DNA of 64,000 nucleotides from assembly GCF_024298965.1 (NCBI RefSeq), contig NZ_CP085193.1, positions 5,952,001 through 6,016,000 on the forward strand. The letters are read 5' to 3'. Shown in pieces: positions 52,207 to 60,491 of this stretch (its first letter is position 1; every line of letters begins with the position of its first letter). Position numbers and translations under genes: made by a program. The DNA is from Streptomyces rapamycinicus NRRL 5491 (lineage in GTDB: Bacteria; Actinomycetota; Actinomycetes; Streptomycetales; Streptomycetaceae). Under the pieces are notes generated by a model. It was given only the letters and a program-made list of their open reading frames with translations, searched no databases and was not told the DNA's origin.

Positions 52207-54198
52207 TTGGACTTCTCCCTGCTGGGCCCGGTAACCGTCACCGCGGGCCCGCAAGCAGCACCCGTCGAGCTACCGCTGGGGCCCGCCAAACGGCGCAGCG
52301 TGCTGGCGATGCTGCTGCTGCGGCCCAACGCGACGGTATCCGTGGAGCAGTTGATATCCAGCCTGTGGGAGGACGAGCCGCCCGCCCACGCCCGGACCGT
52401 CATCCAGGGCCATGTCTCCCGGCTCCGCGCGGCCCTGGCCGAGGGCGGCGCCGAGGACCACGGCGTCGAGCTGGCCACCCACAGCTCCGCCTATCTGCTG
52501 CGCATCCCCGAATCCCTGATCGACACCCAGCGCTTCGACCAGCTGACCGCCCAGGCCAGCCCGGAGTCCGCCCCCGGCGAGGCCGTCCAGCTGCTCCGGC
52601 AGGCGCTCGGCCTGTGGCGCGGCCCGGCGCTCACCGGGACCGTGGCCAGCCCGCCGTTCGCGGCGGCCGCGCACGCCCTGGAGGAGCGGCGGCTGAGCGC
52701 CGTGGAGGCCCTGGCCCGGGCCCACGAGGGGCTGGGCGAGCATGAGCACGCGGTGCGCGCCCTGCACCCCGCCGCCGTCGCCAACCCGCTGCGCGAGGGG
52801 CTGATCGCCGCCCTGATGCTGGCGCTGTACCGCTCCGGACGGCAGTCCGACGCGATCGCCTGGTTCCACCGCACCCGGCAGCTGCTCGACGACGACCTGG
52901 GGGTCGACCCGGGCCAGCGGCTGAGCGCCGCGTACCAGGAGATCCTGCGGGCGGCCCCCACGGCGGACGGACCGCGGGGCGGCGCCGAGGCCGCCGGGCA
53001 GCCGGGCGCCCAGCAGGCCACCCCGCAGCAGCCGCTGTCCGCGGCCGCCTCGGCCCCCGCGCCCGTGCCCGAGCTGCTCCCCCGGCCCCCGGCGGGCTTC
53101 CACGGCCGGGGCGCGGAGCTGGCCGAGCTGACCCGGCTGACCCTGGGCACCGACGAACCGGCCCAGGGCGGCGCCGCGGACGCCCCCGGCGGCTACCCGC
53201 AGGCGGGCGGTATCGCGCTGCTCACCGGGCCCGCCGGGGTCGGCAAGACCGGTCTGGCGGTCCACTGGGGCCATGCCCGCGCCGCCGCCTTCCCCGACGG
53301 ACGGCTCTTCGCGGATCTGCGCGGCTTCAGCGGCGGCGAGGCGGTGGTGCCCGCCGAGGTGCTGCGCGAGTTCCTGCTGGCCCTCGGCACCCCGGCCGAG
53401 CAGATCCCCACCTCGCCCGAGGCCGCGTCCGCGCTGTACCGCTCGCTGGCCGCCCGCCGCAGGCTGCTGGTGGTGCTGGACAACGCGGGCAGCTCCGCCC
53501 AGGTGCGCCCGCTGCTGCCCGGCGGCCCCCACTGCGCCACGCTGGTCACCAGCCGCAGCAGGCTGGACGGGCTGATCGCCACCGACGCCGCTCGCCCGGT
53601 ACGGCTGCACGCCCTCGGCACCGAGGACGGCGTGGGCCTGCTGGGCGCGCTGCTGGGGCCCGCGCGGGTCGCCGAGGACCCGGAGGCCGCGCGGGAGCTG
53701 GTGCCCCTGTGCGACGGGCTGCCGCTGGCGCTGCGCGCCGCCTCCGCCCAGCTGATGGCCCGGCCCCGCTGGCGGCTGGCCCGGCTGGCCACCGCGCTGC
53801 GCGACGAGCGCCGCCGGCTCGCCCTGCTGTCGGCGGAGGACACCGGAGTGGCCGCCGCGCTGCGCAATTCGGTGGCCCGGCTCTCGGCGGACGACGCACA
53901 GCTGCTGCGGGCCCTGGGCGCCGGTTTCGCGCGGGAGGTCAACACCGCCGAGGCGGCCGCGCTGTCGGGCGCGGACCCCGAGCTGATCCAGGACTCCCTG
54001 GAGCGGCTGGCGGAGATGCACCTGCTGGACGAGGAGGCCACCAACCGCTACGTGATGAGCGACCTGGTGAAGCTCTTCGCCCAGGGCGACGGCAGCGACC
54101 GCGAGCCCCCGGGCGAGGCATCGGGCGGAGCGGCCGGCGGATCCTCCCCTGGCGGATCCCCTGGCGGATCCCCTGGCGGGCCGTCACAGGGGGCCTAG
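52207..54198 (+). CDS. AfsR/SARP-family regulator with BTAD and NB-ARC domains
   Basis: 663 aa from TTG 52207, the only sensible start; it immediately follows the peptidase stop codon. An OmpR-like DNA-binding domain (about 1-95: FSLLGPVTVTAGPQA, SVEQLISSLWEDEPPAHARTVIQGH) is followed by a bacterial transcriptional activator domain (about 100-250, ending DDDLGVDPGQRLSAAYQEIL). A P-loop STAND/NB-ARC ATPase comes next (GPAGVGKTGLAVHWG near 341, with LLVVLDNAGS). No TPR domain follows; a Gly/Ser/Pro repeat ends the protein. Such regulators activate secondary metabolism; the target here is unknown. Confidence 0.93.
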   Translation: MDFSLLGPVTVTAGPQAAPVELPLGPAKRRSVLAMLLLRPNATVSVEQLISSLWEDEPPAHARTVIQGHVSRLRAALAEGGAEDHGVELATHSSAYLLRIPESLIDTQRFDQLTAQASPESAPGEAVQLLRQALGLWRGPALTGTVASPPFAAAAHALEERRLSAVEALARAHEGLGEHEHAVRALHPAAVANPLREGLIAALMLALYRSGRQSDAIAWFHRTRQLLDDDLGVDPGQRLSAAYQEILRAAPTADGPRGGAEAAGQPGAQQATPQQPLSAAASAPAPVPELLPRPPAGFHGRGAELAELTRLTLGTDEPAQGGAADAPGGYPQAGGIALLTGPAGVGKTGLAVHWGHARAAAFPDGRLFADLRGFSGGEAVVPAEVLREFLLALGTPAEQIPTSPEAASALYRSLAARRRLLVVLDNAGSSAQVRPLLPGGPHCATLVTSRSRLDGLIATDAARPVRLHALGTEDGVGLLGALLGPARVAEDPEAARELVPLCDGLPLALRAASAQLMARPRWRLARLATALRDERRRLALLSAEDTGVAAALRNSVARLSADDAQLLRALGAGFAREVNTAEAAALSGADPELIQDSLERLAEMHLLDEEATNRYVMSDLVKLFAQGDGSDREPPGEASGGAAGGSSPGGSPGGSPGGPSQGA

Positions 54199-54528
54199 GG
54201 GCCGTCGTCGAAGGGGGCGCCCGGCTACGCGCAGGGGCGCCTCCCGGCGGCGGGTGTGGGCTGGTACGGCCGCCGCCGCTGTCGCCCCTGAAGGGGGCGG
54301 CCGACCGCCCCGGCAGATGCGGCCCCGCGACCGCAGCGTCCGAGGAGGCCTTCGCCTCCTCCCGCGCCGCGGTGGCCGACGGCGGCACAGGCCCTGACAA
54401 GGGCGAACAGCGGGGCGTTAGCGGGGCGTTAGCGGGCGGCAGCCGTTCACCAGCCGAACGGCAGCCGGTCCGGACAGGCTTGAGCCGTACCGGAAAACGC
54501 CCTAACGCTCGCTGAGGGGAGACCCGCC
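54199..54528. other. Intergenic region after the SARP gene
   Basis: 330 bp without a supported gene. It contains GC-rich inverted repeats near 54205-54300 that may terminate the peptidase-SARP operon, a direct repeat GCGGGGCGTTA at 54410-54420 and 54421-54431, and a promoter-like pair near the right end. Confidence 0.5.
54480..54508 (+). promoter_or_regulatory. Candidate promoter of the DUF4232 lipoprotein gene
   Basis: TTGAGC (54480-54485) and TAACGC (54503-54508) with a 17-bp spacer lie just upstream of GAGGGGA (54514-54520) and the ATG at 54529. CTAACGC within it is the inverted form of the GCGTTAG words at 54414-54430. Confidence 0.45.
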
Positions 54529-55221
54529 ATGCCGTTCACCACCGCTCGCCTCGCCCACCGCGCCGGCACCCTGCGCTCGGTCGCCGCCGGACTGACGGTC
54601 GTCGCCGCGGGCATCACCCTCGCGGCGTGCGGCACCGCCGACGCGTCCGGCGTGCGGACGGCAGGGGCTGCGGACAGCATCGCCCCGGCCGTCCCCGCAG
54701 CCCACGAGGACGGCCTTCAGGACGGCGCCCAGCGGGCCGCGCGGGACACGGCGGCGGGCGCGGCCGACGCCGGGGCCCAGGGCGGTCTGCGGGCCGCCAG
54801 CGGCGCCGAGGGAGAGGCCGGGGTCTGCCGCCTCGACACGATGTCGGTGAGCGTCACCTCCGTCCCCCGCCCGGCCCACCACCTCCTGCTGGAGATCACC
54901 AACCAGTCCGGCTCGACCTGCCGTCTCACCGGATTCCCCTCGGTGCGGTTCGACGACGCGAGCCCGGCCGTGCCGGAGGCCGCGGACACCCGGCCCCAGT
55001 CGGTCGTCACGCTGGCCCCCGGCGAGAGCGGCTACGCGGGCCTGACCACCTCCGCGGCGGACGACCCGGCCGACGGCCGTAAGGCCACCGCGCTGACCGT
55101 CTCCCTCCCCGGCGAGGACGACCGCCGCTCCGTCGACCTGCCCGGCGACTCGGTGGAGGTCGGCCGCGGGGCGGAGGCCGGCTACTGGCAGAGCGACGCC
55201 TCGGACGCCCTGCTCTGGTGA
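54529..55221 (+). CDS. DUF4232 lipoprotein
   Basis: 230 aa. The signal sequence (SVAAGLTVVAAGITLAAC) ends in a lipobox LAAC. An Ala/Asp/Gly linker (about 40-98) leads to a DUF4232 beta-sandwich (CRLDTMSVSVTSVPRPAHHLLLEITNQSGSTCRLTGFPSVRF, split here into strands; then VVTLAPGESGYAGL) with two paired Cys. DUF4232 proteins are exported in actinomycetes and of unknown function. Its stop-codon context (TGGTGACCGCCC) is repeated several times downstream. Confidence 0.88.
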   Translation: MPFTTARLAHRAGTLRSVAAGLTVVAAGITLAACGTADASGVRTAGAADSIAPAVPAAHEDGLQDGAQRAARDTAAGAADAGAQGGLRAASGAEGEAGVCRLDTMSVSVTSVPRPAHHLLLEITNQSGSTCRLTGFPSVRFDDASPAVPEAADTRPQSVVTLAPGESGYAGLTTSAADDPADGRKATALTVSLPGEDDRRSVDLPGDSVEVGRGAEAGYWQSDASDALLW

Positions 55222-55299
55222 CCGCCCCGTCCGGTGAGCGCCCGTCCGGTGACCGTCCCGTCCGGTGAGCGCCACCACCCTTCCGCTCCGGTGACCGCT
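55213..55299. repeat. 15-bp tandem repeat carrying copies of the stop codon
   Basis: Five imperfect units of CGTCCGGTGASCGCC follow one another. The first overlaps the DUF4232 stop codon (TGGTGACCGCCC), and each later unit contains GGTGA at the matching place. Confidence 0.8.
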
Positions 55300-55322
55300 C
55301 GACTCCGAGCCACCCAGCCGGA

Positions 55323-55350
55323 CAGGTAGCCGCCTCCCCCCGGCTACCTG
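55323..55350 (+). terminator. Hairpin after the DUF4232 gene
   Basis: CAGGTAGCCG pairs perfectly with CGGCTACCTG around CCTCCCCC. It is the first of two adjacent stable hairpins. Confidence 0.7.
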
Positions 55351-55356
55351 CCCCGG

Positions 55357-55382
55357 ACGGCCCCCGCTTCGGCGGGGGCCGT
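55357..55382 (+). terminator. Perfect TTCG-loop terminator hairpin
   Basis: ACGGCCCCCGC-TTCG-GCGGGGGCCGT has an 11-bp perfect stem and a UUCG tetraloop, followed by CTCGTC. It is a strong terminator for the DUF4232 gene. Confidence 0.85.
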
Positions 55383-55618
55383 CTCGTCATGTCCCACGGC
55401 ACGGCCCTGACCGTCCCGCACCCGGCCGTATCCTTGGGCGTTTTGGCAGGTCGTCAGGGGTGGGCCCGGATGGGACGTCCCAAAGGACGGCCCGGCCCCC
55501 GGAATACCCCGCCGCGCGGCCCAGAGTGGTTCCCGTCGCCGCGGCGGACGGCCGCCGCGGCCTGGACCGAGCGGTGCCGGCATCCCGTCGGCACGGCTCA
55601 CCTAGGGGGAATCCAGAC
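55383..55618 (+). promoter_or_regulatory. Structured leader of the NlpC/P60-like gene
   Basis: 236 bp with no ORF of quality. A promoter-like pair (CTGACC 55407-55412, TATCCT 55429-55434) is followed by stable hairpins: GCCGCGGCGG/CCGCCGCGGC (55538-55561) and GTGCCG/CGGCAC near 55575-55598, just before AGGGGGA (55604-55610) and the GTG at 55619. The long structured 5' end could be regulatory. I could not match it to a named riboswitch. Confidence 0.4.
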
Positions 55619-56617
55619 GTGACGCACTCCATCGGCCGCAACCGCCGTACCCTCCTGCGCAAGGTGCTCCCCGCGATCGCCGCGGCGGGCATCGGCGCCA
55701 CCGGGCTCGTCGGCTGCTCGGGCGGGGACGACACCGCGGGCCATGACACCAACAAGGCGGAGAAGGCGGGGAAAGTCGCGGAGAAGGGCGCGACGAGCCG
55801 CGACACCTCGGCCAAGAGCTCGGACAAGGGCGGGGGCGCCGCGCTCAAGCTGAAGACCACCACGGGCGAGTTCGGCACCAAGGCCGCGGCCACCGCCGAC
55901 TTCCCCACCTGGGGCACCCGCTGGGTGGTCCACCAGACCGCCGACACCGGCTCCCCATCCGTGGGCATGCTCAACAAGACCGCGCCGGGCCAGGACCGCA
56001 TCACCGCCGACTTCCAGGTCAACACGGGGAAGAAGGTCTGCGAGGACGGGGCCTGCTCGACCTATATGGCCCATATCACCGGGCCGGTCAACGGCTTCGT
56101 GACCGTCGTCGCGGTGGACATCCCGCAGGACTCGCTCCCCGGCGTCCCGGTGCAGAACGGCGGCGGTGAGCCGCCGCGCCCGCCGCAGCCCGGCGGCAGC
56201 CGCGCCGAGGCGCTCCAGCGGGCCGCCACCTGGCTGACCGCCAACAACGGCGGCCGGGTGCCGTACAGCCAGGCGAAGGTCTGGAAGGACGGCTACCGCC
56301 AGGACTGCTCGGGCTATGTCTCCATGGCGCTGGGCCTCCAGGCGCCCGGCACCAACACGGTGGGCCTCACCGGCTCCAGCATCACCAAGCCGATCGCCCT
56401 CAACGACCTCCGCCCCGGTGACCTGCTGATCGACGCCTCGGGGAACAACAACACCCGGCACGTCGTGATGTTCGAGAAGTGGAACGACGCCGCCCACACC
56501 TCGTACACCTCCTACGAGCAGCGCGGCGACTTCGGGACGGATCACGCGACCCGTCGCTATGGACTGGAGCCGGGCAGCGAGTACAAGCCCTACCGGCCGC
56601 TGAAGTTCACGGACTGA
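55619..56617 (+). CDS. Lipoprotein with NlpC/P60-like cysteine-peptidase domain
   Basis: 332 aa from GTG 55619 with AGGGGGA upstream. The signal sequence (TLLRKVLPAIAAAGIGATG) ends in the lipobox LVGC. A Lys/Gly/Ser linker and a beta-rich middle domain (about 75-185: GTRWVVHQTADTGSPSVGML, QVNTGKKVCEDGACSTYM) precede a C-terminal domain with nucleophile Cys in YRQDCSGYVSMAL, LRPGDLL, and catalytic His in TRHVVMFEKW. This is the NlpC/P60 pattern of cell-wall peptidases or related amidases. It is anchored outside the membrane, and a role in peptidoglycan remodelling is likely. Confidence 0.88.
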   Translation: MTHSIGRNRRTLLRKVLPAIAAAGIGATGLVGCSGGDDTAGHDTNKAEKAGKVAEKGATSRDTSAKSSDKGGGAALKLKTTTGEFGTKAAATADFPTWGTRWVVHQTADTGSPSVGMLNKTAPGQDRITADFQVNTGKKVCEDGACSTYMAHITGPVNGFVTVVAVDIPQDSLPGVPVQNGGGEPPRPPQPGGSRAEALQRAATWLTANNGGRVPYSQAKVWKDGYRQDCSGYVSMALGLQAPGTNTVGLTGSSITKPIALNDLRPGDLLIDASGNNNTRHVVMFEKWNDAAHTSYTSYEQRGDFGTDHATRRYGLEPGSEYKPYRPLKFTD

Positions 56618-56649
56618 TGCGTTCCTGATCCGGTTCCGGTAACGAGCGG

Positions 56650-56676
56650 CACGTCCACCTCGGGGGTGTGGACGTG
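56650..56676 (+). terminator. Terminator hairpin after the NlpC/P60-like gene
   Basis: CACGTCCAC (56650-56658) pairs with GTGGACGTG (56668-56676). It lies 33 bp after the stop codon and 32 bp before the next start. Confidence 0.75.
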
Positions 56677-56708
56677 TCGCTCGGCATGTTCATGATCCAC
56701 GTGCTGCA

Positions 56709-57566
56709 ATGGTGTACGTGCCAGCGCATCCGAATCGCCCAGAGAACCCACGACGAAAGCCACTCGCCCCGCTTCCCGAGGAACTCTCCGGCCCGGTACG
56801 GGAATTCGTGACCGCACTGCGCCGGATGCACGGCGAACTGGGACTCAGTCTCAAGGAACTGGAGGGACGGCTGCCCGCGAGCCGGTCCTCCCTCTCCCGC
56901 TATCTGCGCGGCCAGAGCCTGCCCGACGAGCGGCTCCTGATCCAGTGGGGCAAGCTCTCCTTCACCGCCGAGGACCGGCTGCCCGAACTGGTGACCCTGC
57001 TGCACCGGGCCACCGAGGCCGAGGCCGCCATCGAAGCCGCCGACGGGCCGACCGCGTCCGCCGCCGCCCCGCCGGCCCCGGAGGAGGCCCGGGCGGGATC
57101 CCCGGAGGACCGGCCGTCCCGGCGCCGGCTGCGGCTCACGCTCGCGGCGGTGGGCACGGTCGTCGTCATCGGCGGGGCCACGGCCGGCGTGATCGCCTTA
57201 CGGTCGTCCGACGACGACTCCTCCCCGGGTGGCGCGGGCTCCTCGCCCCTGGGCAACGCCCAAATCACCGTCTACAACGCCGAGAAGACCTGCCAGCACA
57301 AGCGCGTCCGCGAGTGCTCCCTGGGCCTGGCCGAGGATCCGTACCAGGCCTACCGCCCGTCGAACATCACGGGCCGGGCCTGGCACGGCGATGTGCTGCG
57401 CGCCGACTGCCGCATCGCCAACGGCGTCACGGTGACCGACGAGGCGGGCGGGCACAGCAGCATGTGGTTCCGCGTCGCCAAGGACGGCAAGCGGATGTGG
57501 GTGCCGGGCATCCGGATCCGCCAGGACCAGGTGCAGTACTCCACGCTGCCCAACTGCCCCGACTGA
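56709..57566 (+). CDS. Membrane-anchored XRE-like protein with extracytoplasmic domain
   Basis: 285 aa. Residues about 27-72 form a helix-turn-helix of the XRE type (LRRMHGELGLSLKELEGRLPASRSSLSRYLRGQ). A Pro/Ala/Glu linker follows, then one transmembrane helix (LRLTLAAVGTVVVIGGATAGVIAL, about 141-164) and a C-terminal extracellular domain of about 100 residues with four Cys (KTCQHKRVRECSLG, RADCRIANG, LPNCPD). The layout suggests a one-component transmembrane sensor in which an outside signal alters DNA binding inside. No ribosome-binding site is obvious at the ATG; GTG 56712 is an alternative. Confidence 0.88.
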   Translation: MVYVPAHPNRPENPRRKPLAPLPEELSGPVREFVTALRRMHGELGLSLKELEGRLPASRSSLSRYLRGQSLPDERLLIQWGKLSFTAEDRLPELVTLLHRATEAEAAIEAADGPTASAAAPPAPEEARAGSPEDRPSRRRLRLTLAAVGTVVVIGGATAGVIALRSSDDDSSPGGAGSSPLGNAQITVYNAEKTCQHKRVRECSLGLAEDPYQAYRPSNITGRAWHGDVLRADCRIANGVTVTDEAGGHSSMWFRVAKDGKRMWVPGIRIRQDQVQYSTLPNCPD

Positions 57567-57580
57567 TCGCGGGTCAGGTT

Positions 57581-59395
57581 TCAGTCGTCCATACCGGCGA
57601 GCACCAGCGGCAGCCGGTTCGCGCCGCCCTCGGTGATCCGCACCGGGACGCCCCAGTCCTGCTGGTGCACATGGCAGGCCGGGTACTCGTTCGCTGGGTC
57701 GTCGTCACAGGAGGCGGCCATCGCCGAGACGTGCAGCACGCCCTCGGTCACGCCCTCCGTAAGGACGAGCTCACGGCTCAGGTCCGTCCCCGCGCCGTCG
57801 CCCCCGGCCAGCAGCTCCGGCGGGGTGGAGCTGACCAGCAGCCGGGTGGAGGGCCCGTAGCGGGTGTCCAGCTTCTGCCCCTCGGGCGCCTGGAAGACCA
57901 CGTCAAGCCGGAGCGTCCCCGGGGCGATGTCGGTCGCGGCGCGCTGGGTGCGGTGGGCCACCGCCTCGACCCTTACGGCCTCCTCCGGCAGCCGCAGCCG
58001 GGTCAGCCGGTGCCGGGCGGACTCCACCACGACGATGTCCCCGTCGGCCAGGACCGCGCCGGAGGGCTCGCGCAGATCCGTGGCGAGCGTGGAGACCTCG
58101 CCGCTGGCCGGGTCGTAGCGGCGCAGCGCGTGGTTGTAGGTGTCGGAGATCGCCACCGAGCCGTCGGGCAGCGCGGTGACGCCCAGCGGATGCTGGAGCA
58201 GCGCGGAAACGGCGGCGCCGTCCCGGTGGCCGAAGTCGAAGAGCCCGGTGCCGACGGCCGTACGGACCGTGAAGCCCTTACCGTCGCACTCGACGTAGCG
58301 CACCGCGGAGGTCTCGGAGTCCGCGATCCACAGCCGGTCCCCGGTCGCGGCGAGCCCGGAGGGCTGGGCGAACCACGCCTCCTCGGCCGGGCCGTCGACC
58401 AGGCCCTCGTTGGTGGTCCCGGCGGCGGCCCGTACGGTCCCGGCCTCCGGGTCGTACGTCCACAGCTGGTGGACGCCCGCCATGGCGATCCACAGCCGGC
58501 CGGCGAACCAGGCCACGTCCCAGGGGGAGGACAGGTCGACCTCGCGGGCGGGCCCCTCGGTGGGCGATCCCTGCCACCACTGGCGGCCGGTCCCGGCGAC
58601 CGTGGTGACCTCGCCGGTGGCCGGGTCGAAGCGGCGCAGCGCGTGGTTCACGGTGTCGGCGACGGCCACGGTGCCGTCGGGGAGCAGGGCGAGCCCCTGG
58701 GGCTCGCTGAACCGGGCCCGCTCGCCCGCGCCATCGGTAAGGCCGCGCTCGCCCGCGCCGATCCGCCGCACCACGCTCTCGCCGTCCGCCGCGAGCTCCA
58801 CCAGCTGATGGCGGGTGGTGTCCGAGACGAGGAAGGTGCCGCCGGGCAGCAGCAGCGCCTTACCGGGGAAGCGGAGCTCGGTGGGGACCGGCTCCGGGGG
58901 CACATAGGGGCCGTCGCCGCGCCGCAGGGTGCCCTTGGCGGCGTGTTCGGCCTCCAGCTGCGCCACCAGGGTCTCCAGGGCGTGGGCGTGGCCCTCGCCC
59001 GCGTGCTGGGCGACCACATAGCCCTCGGGGTCGATGACGACGAGGGTGGGCCAGGCCCGTACCGCGTACTGCTTCCAGGTGGCCAGCTCGGGGTCGTCGA
59101 GGACCGGGTGGTGCACCTCGTAGCGCTCGACCGCGTCCACCACCGCCTGGTGCTCGGCCTCGTGGACGAACTTCGGCGAGTGCACCCCGACGATCACCAC
59201 GGTGTCGCGGTGCTTCTCCTCCAGCTCGCGCAGCTCGTCCAGGACATGCAGGCAGTTCACACAGCAGAACGTCCAGAAGTCGAGGATGACGATGCGTCCT
59301 CGCAGGTCGGTGAGGGTGAGGTCGGTACCGCCGGTGTTGAGCCAGCCGCCCCGGCCGATCAGCTCGGGGGCGCGGACGCGTGCACGTGAAGCCAT
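57581..59395 (-). CDS. Thioredoxin-like/NHL-repeat protein (NHLRC2-like)
   Basis: 604 aa from ATG 59395, preceded by GGGGAT. An N-terminal TlpA/thioredoxin-like domain (about 1-150) has the redox-type motif C45-V-N-C48 in FWTFCCVNCLHVL and the cis-Pro region AWPTLVVIDPEGY. A six-bladed NHL beta-propeller (about 170-480: SEPQGLALLPDGTVAVADTVNHALRRFD and repeats) and a C-terminal beta domain follow. The order matches the NHLRC2 family found from bacteria to animals. No signal peptide is present. Disulfide or redox activity is plausible, but the substrate is unknown. Confidence 0.93.
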   Translation of the reverse strand: MASRARVRAPELIGRGGWLNTGGTDLTLTDLRGRIVILDFWTFCCVNCLHVLDELRELEEKHRDTVVIVGVHSPKFVHEAEHQAVVDAVERYEVHHPVLDDPELATWKQYAVRAWPTLVVIDPEGYVVAQHAGEGHAHALETLVAQLEAEHAAKGTLRRGDGPYVPPEPVPTELRFPGKALLLPGGTFLVSDTTRHQLVELAADGESVVRRIGAGERGLTDGAGERARFSEPQGLALLPDGTVAVADTVNHALRRFDPATGEVTTVAGTGRQWWQGSPTEGPAREVDLSSPWDVAWFAGRLWIAMAGVHQLWTYDPEAGTVRAAAGTTNEGLVDGPAEEAWFAQPSGLAATGDRLWIADSETSAVRYVECDGKGFTVRTAVGTGLFDFGHRDGAAVSALLQHPLGVTALPDGSVAISDTYNHALRRYDPASGEVSTLATDLREPSGAVLADGDIVVVESARHRLTRLRLPEEAVRVEAVAHRTQRAATDIAPGTLRLDVVFQAPEGQKLDTRYGPSTRLLVSSTPPELLAGGDGAGTDLSRELVLTEGVTEGVLHVSAMAASCDDDPANEYPACHVHQQDWGVPVRITEGGANRLPLVLAGMDD

Positions 59396-59639
59396 ATCCC
59401 CATGAAACAGCAGCCCCGGTCGTGCCATTCCCCCACCCCCCGGTGGCTTTCCACCGCTGCGTACGGGTACATCCGGAGATAAGGCCGGGGCGGGCGCACA
59501 CTACCATCGCGGGCAGGCCGCGAGCCGCCGATCCGGGCCTACGATCAGACCGGAAAGCACTGCCCGTGCGCTCGTGGGCAGCGTAACTTGAACGCACACA
59601 CCAGCACCCAGCCCGCGCACCAACCGCCCGAGGGGTCCC
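59396..59639. promoter_or_regulatory. Divergent promoter region
   Basis: 244 bp between the thioredoxin/NHL gene and the MDMPI gene. It holds no supported ORF. GAGGGG just before GTG 59640 is the ribosome-binding site for the rightward gene. Confidence 0.4.
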
Positions 59640-60464
59640 GTGACCGTCCATCCCAGCCTTCAGACCTCCATCGACGCCTGGACCCACTCCATCGACGCGA
59701 TAACGGAGTTGGTCGAACCGCTAGCGGAGAGCGAGTGGAACCGCGCCACCGAGTGCCCGGGATGGTCGGTGCGGGACGTCGTATCGCATGTGATCGGCCT
59801 CGAATGCGAGATGCTCGGCGACCCCCGCCCCATCCACACCCTGCCGCGCGACCTCTACCACGTCACCAACGAACTGTCGCGGTACATGGAGGTCCAGGTC
59901 GACGTGCGGCGCTGCCACACCGCGCCCGAGATGACCTCCGAGCTGGAGTACACGGTCATCCGGCGGGGCCGCCAACTGCGGAACGAGAAGCGCGAGCCGG
60001 ACGCCATGGTGCGCTGGCCCGGCGGCACCGAGGTGGCGCTGGGGGAGGCCCTGACGCGGCGGGCCTTCGACGTCTGGGTGCACGAACAGGATCTGCGCCG
60101 GGCCCTGAACAAGCCGGGCAACCTCGACTCGCCGGGCGCCACGATCACCCGTGACCTGCTGCTGTCGGGGCTGCCGAAGGTGGTCGCCAAGGACGCGGGC
60201 GCGGCGCCCCAGTCGGCCGTCGTCTTCGATGTGCACGGCCCGATGGAGTTCATGCGGACGGTCCGGGTCGACGCGGACGGCCGGGGCAGCATCGACGGCA
60301 GCGTCTCGCTGGGGCCGACGGTGACGCTCACCCTGGACTGGGAGACCTACGTCCGGCTGGCCTGTGGGCGGGTGCGGCCCGAGGCGGTCGCGGAGCGGCT
60401 GAAGATCGAGGGCGACCAGCAGTTGGCGGACGCGATCCTCCAGAAGTTCGCGGTCACGCCGTAG
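59640..60464 (+). CDS. DinB/MDMPI-type mycothiol-dependent enzyme (maleylpyruvate isomerase family)
   Basis: 274 aa from GTG 59640 with GAGGGG upstream. The N-terminal four-helix domain has the motif CPGWSVRDVVSHVIGLE and the later AFDVWVHEQDLRRAL, which carry the His/Glu ligands of the divalent metal. The C-terminal part (about 190-274) is an SCP2-like domain (VFDVHGPMEFMRTVRV, LTLDWETYVRLACGR). Family members use mycothiol as a cofactor in thiol transfer or isomerisation. The particular substrate is unknown. Confidence 0.92.
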   Translation: MTVHPSLQTSIDAWTHSIDAITELVEPLAESEWNRATECPGWSVRDVVSHVIGLECEMLGDPRPIHTLPRDLYHVTNELSRYMEVQVDVRRCHTAPEMTSELEYTVIRRGRQLRNEKREPDAMVRWPGGTEVALGEALTRRAFDVWVHEQDLRRALNKPGNLDSPGATITRDLLLSGLPKVVAKDAGAAPQSAVVFDVHGPMEFMRTVRVDADGRGSIDGSVSLGPTVTLTLDWETYVRLACGRVRPEAVAERLKIEGDQQLADAILQKFAVTP

Positions 60465-60491
60465 CGCTCCGGGGACCGGAGGGCCACGGCG

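Noticed and set aside
55383..55618. Known c-di-AMP (ydaO-type) riboswitch
   Set aside because: The location would fit, but the characteristic conserved core could not be recognised by eye, so it is reported only as an unassigned structured leader.
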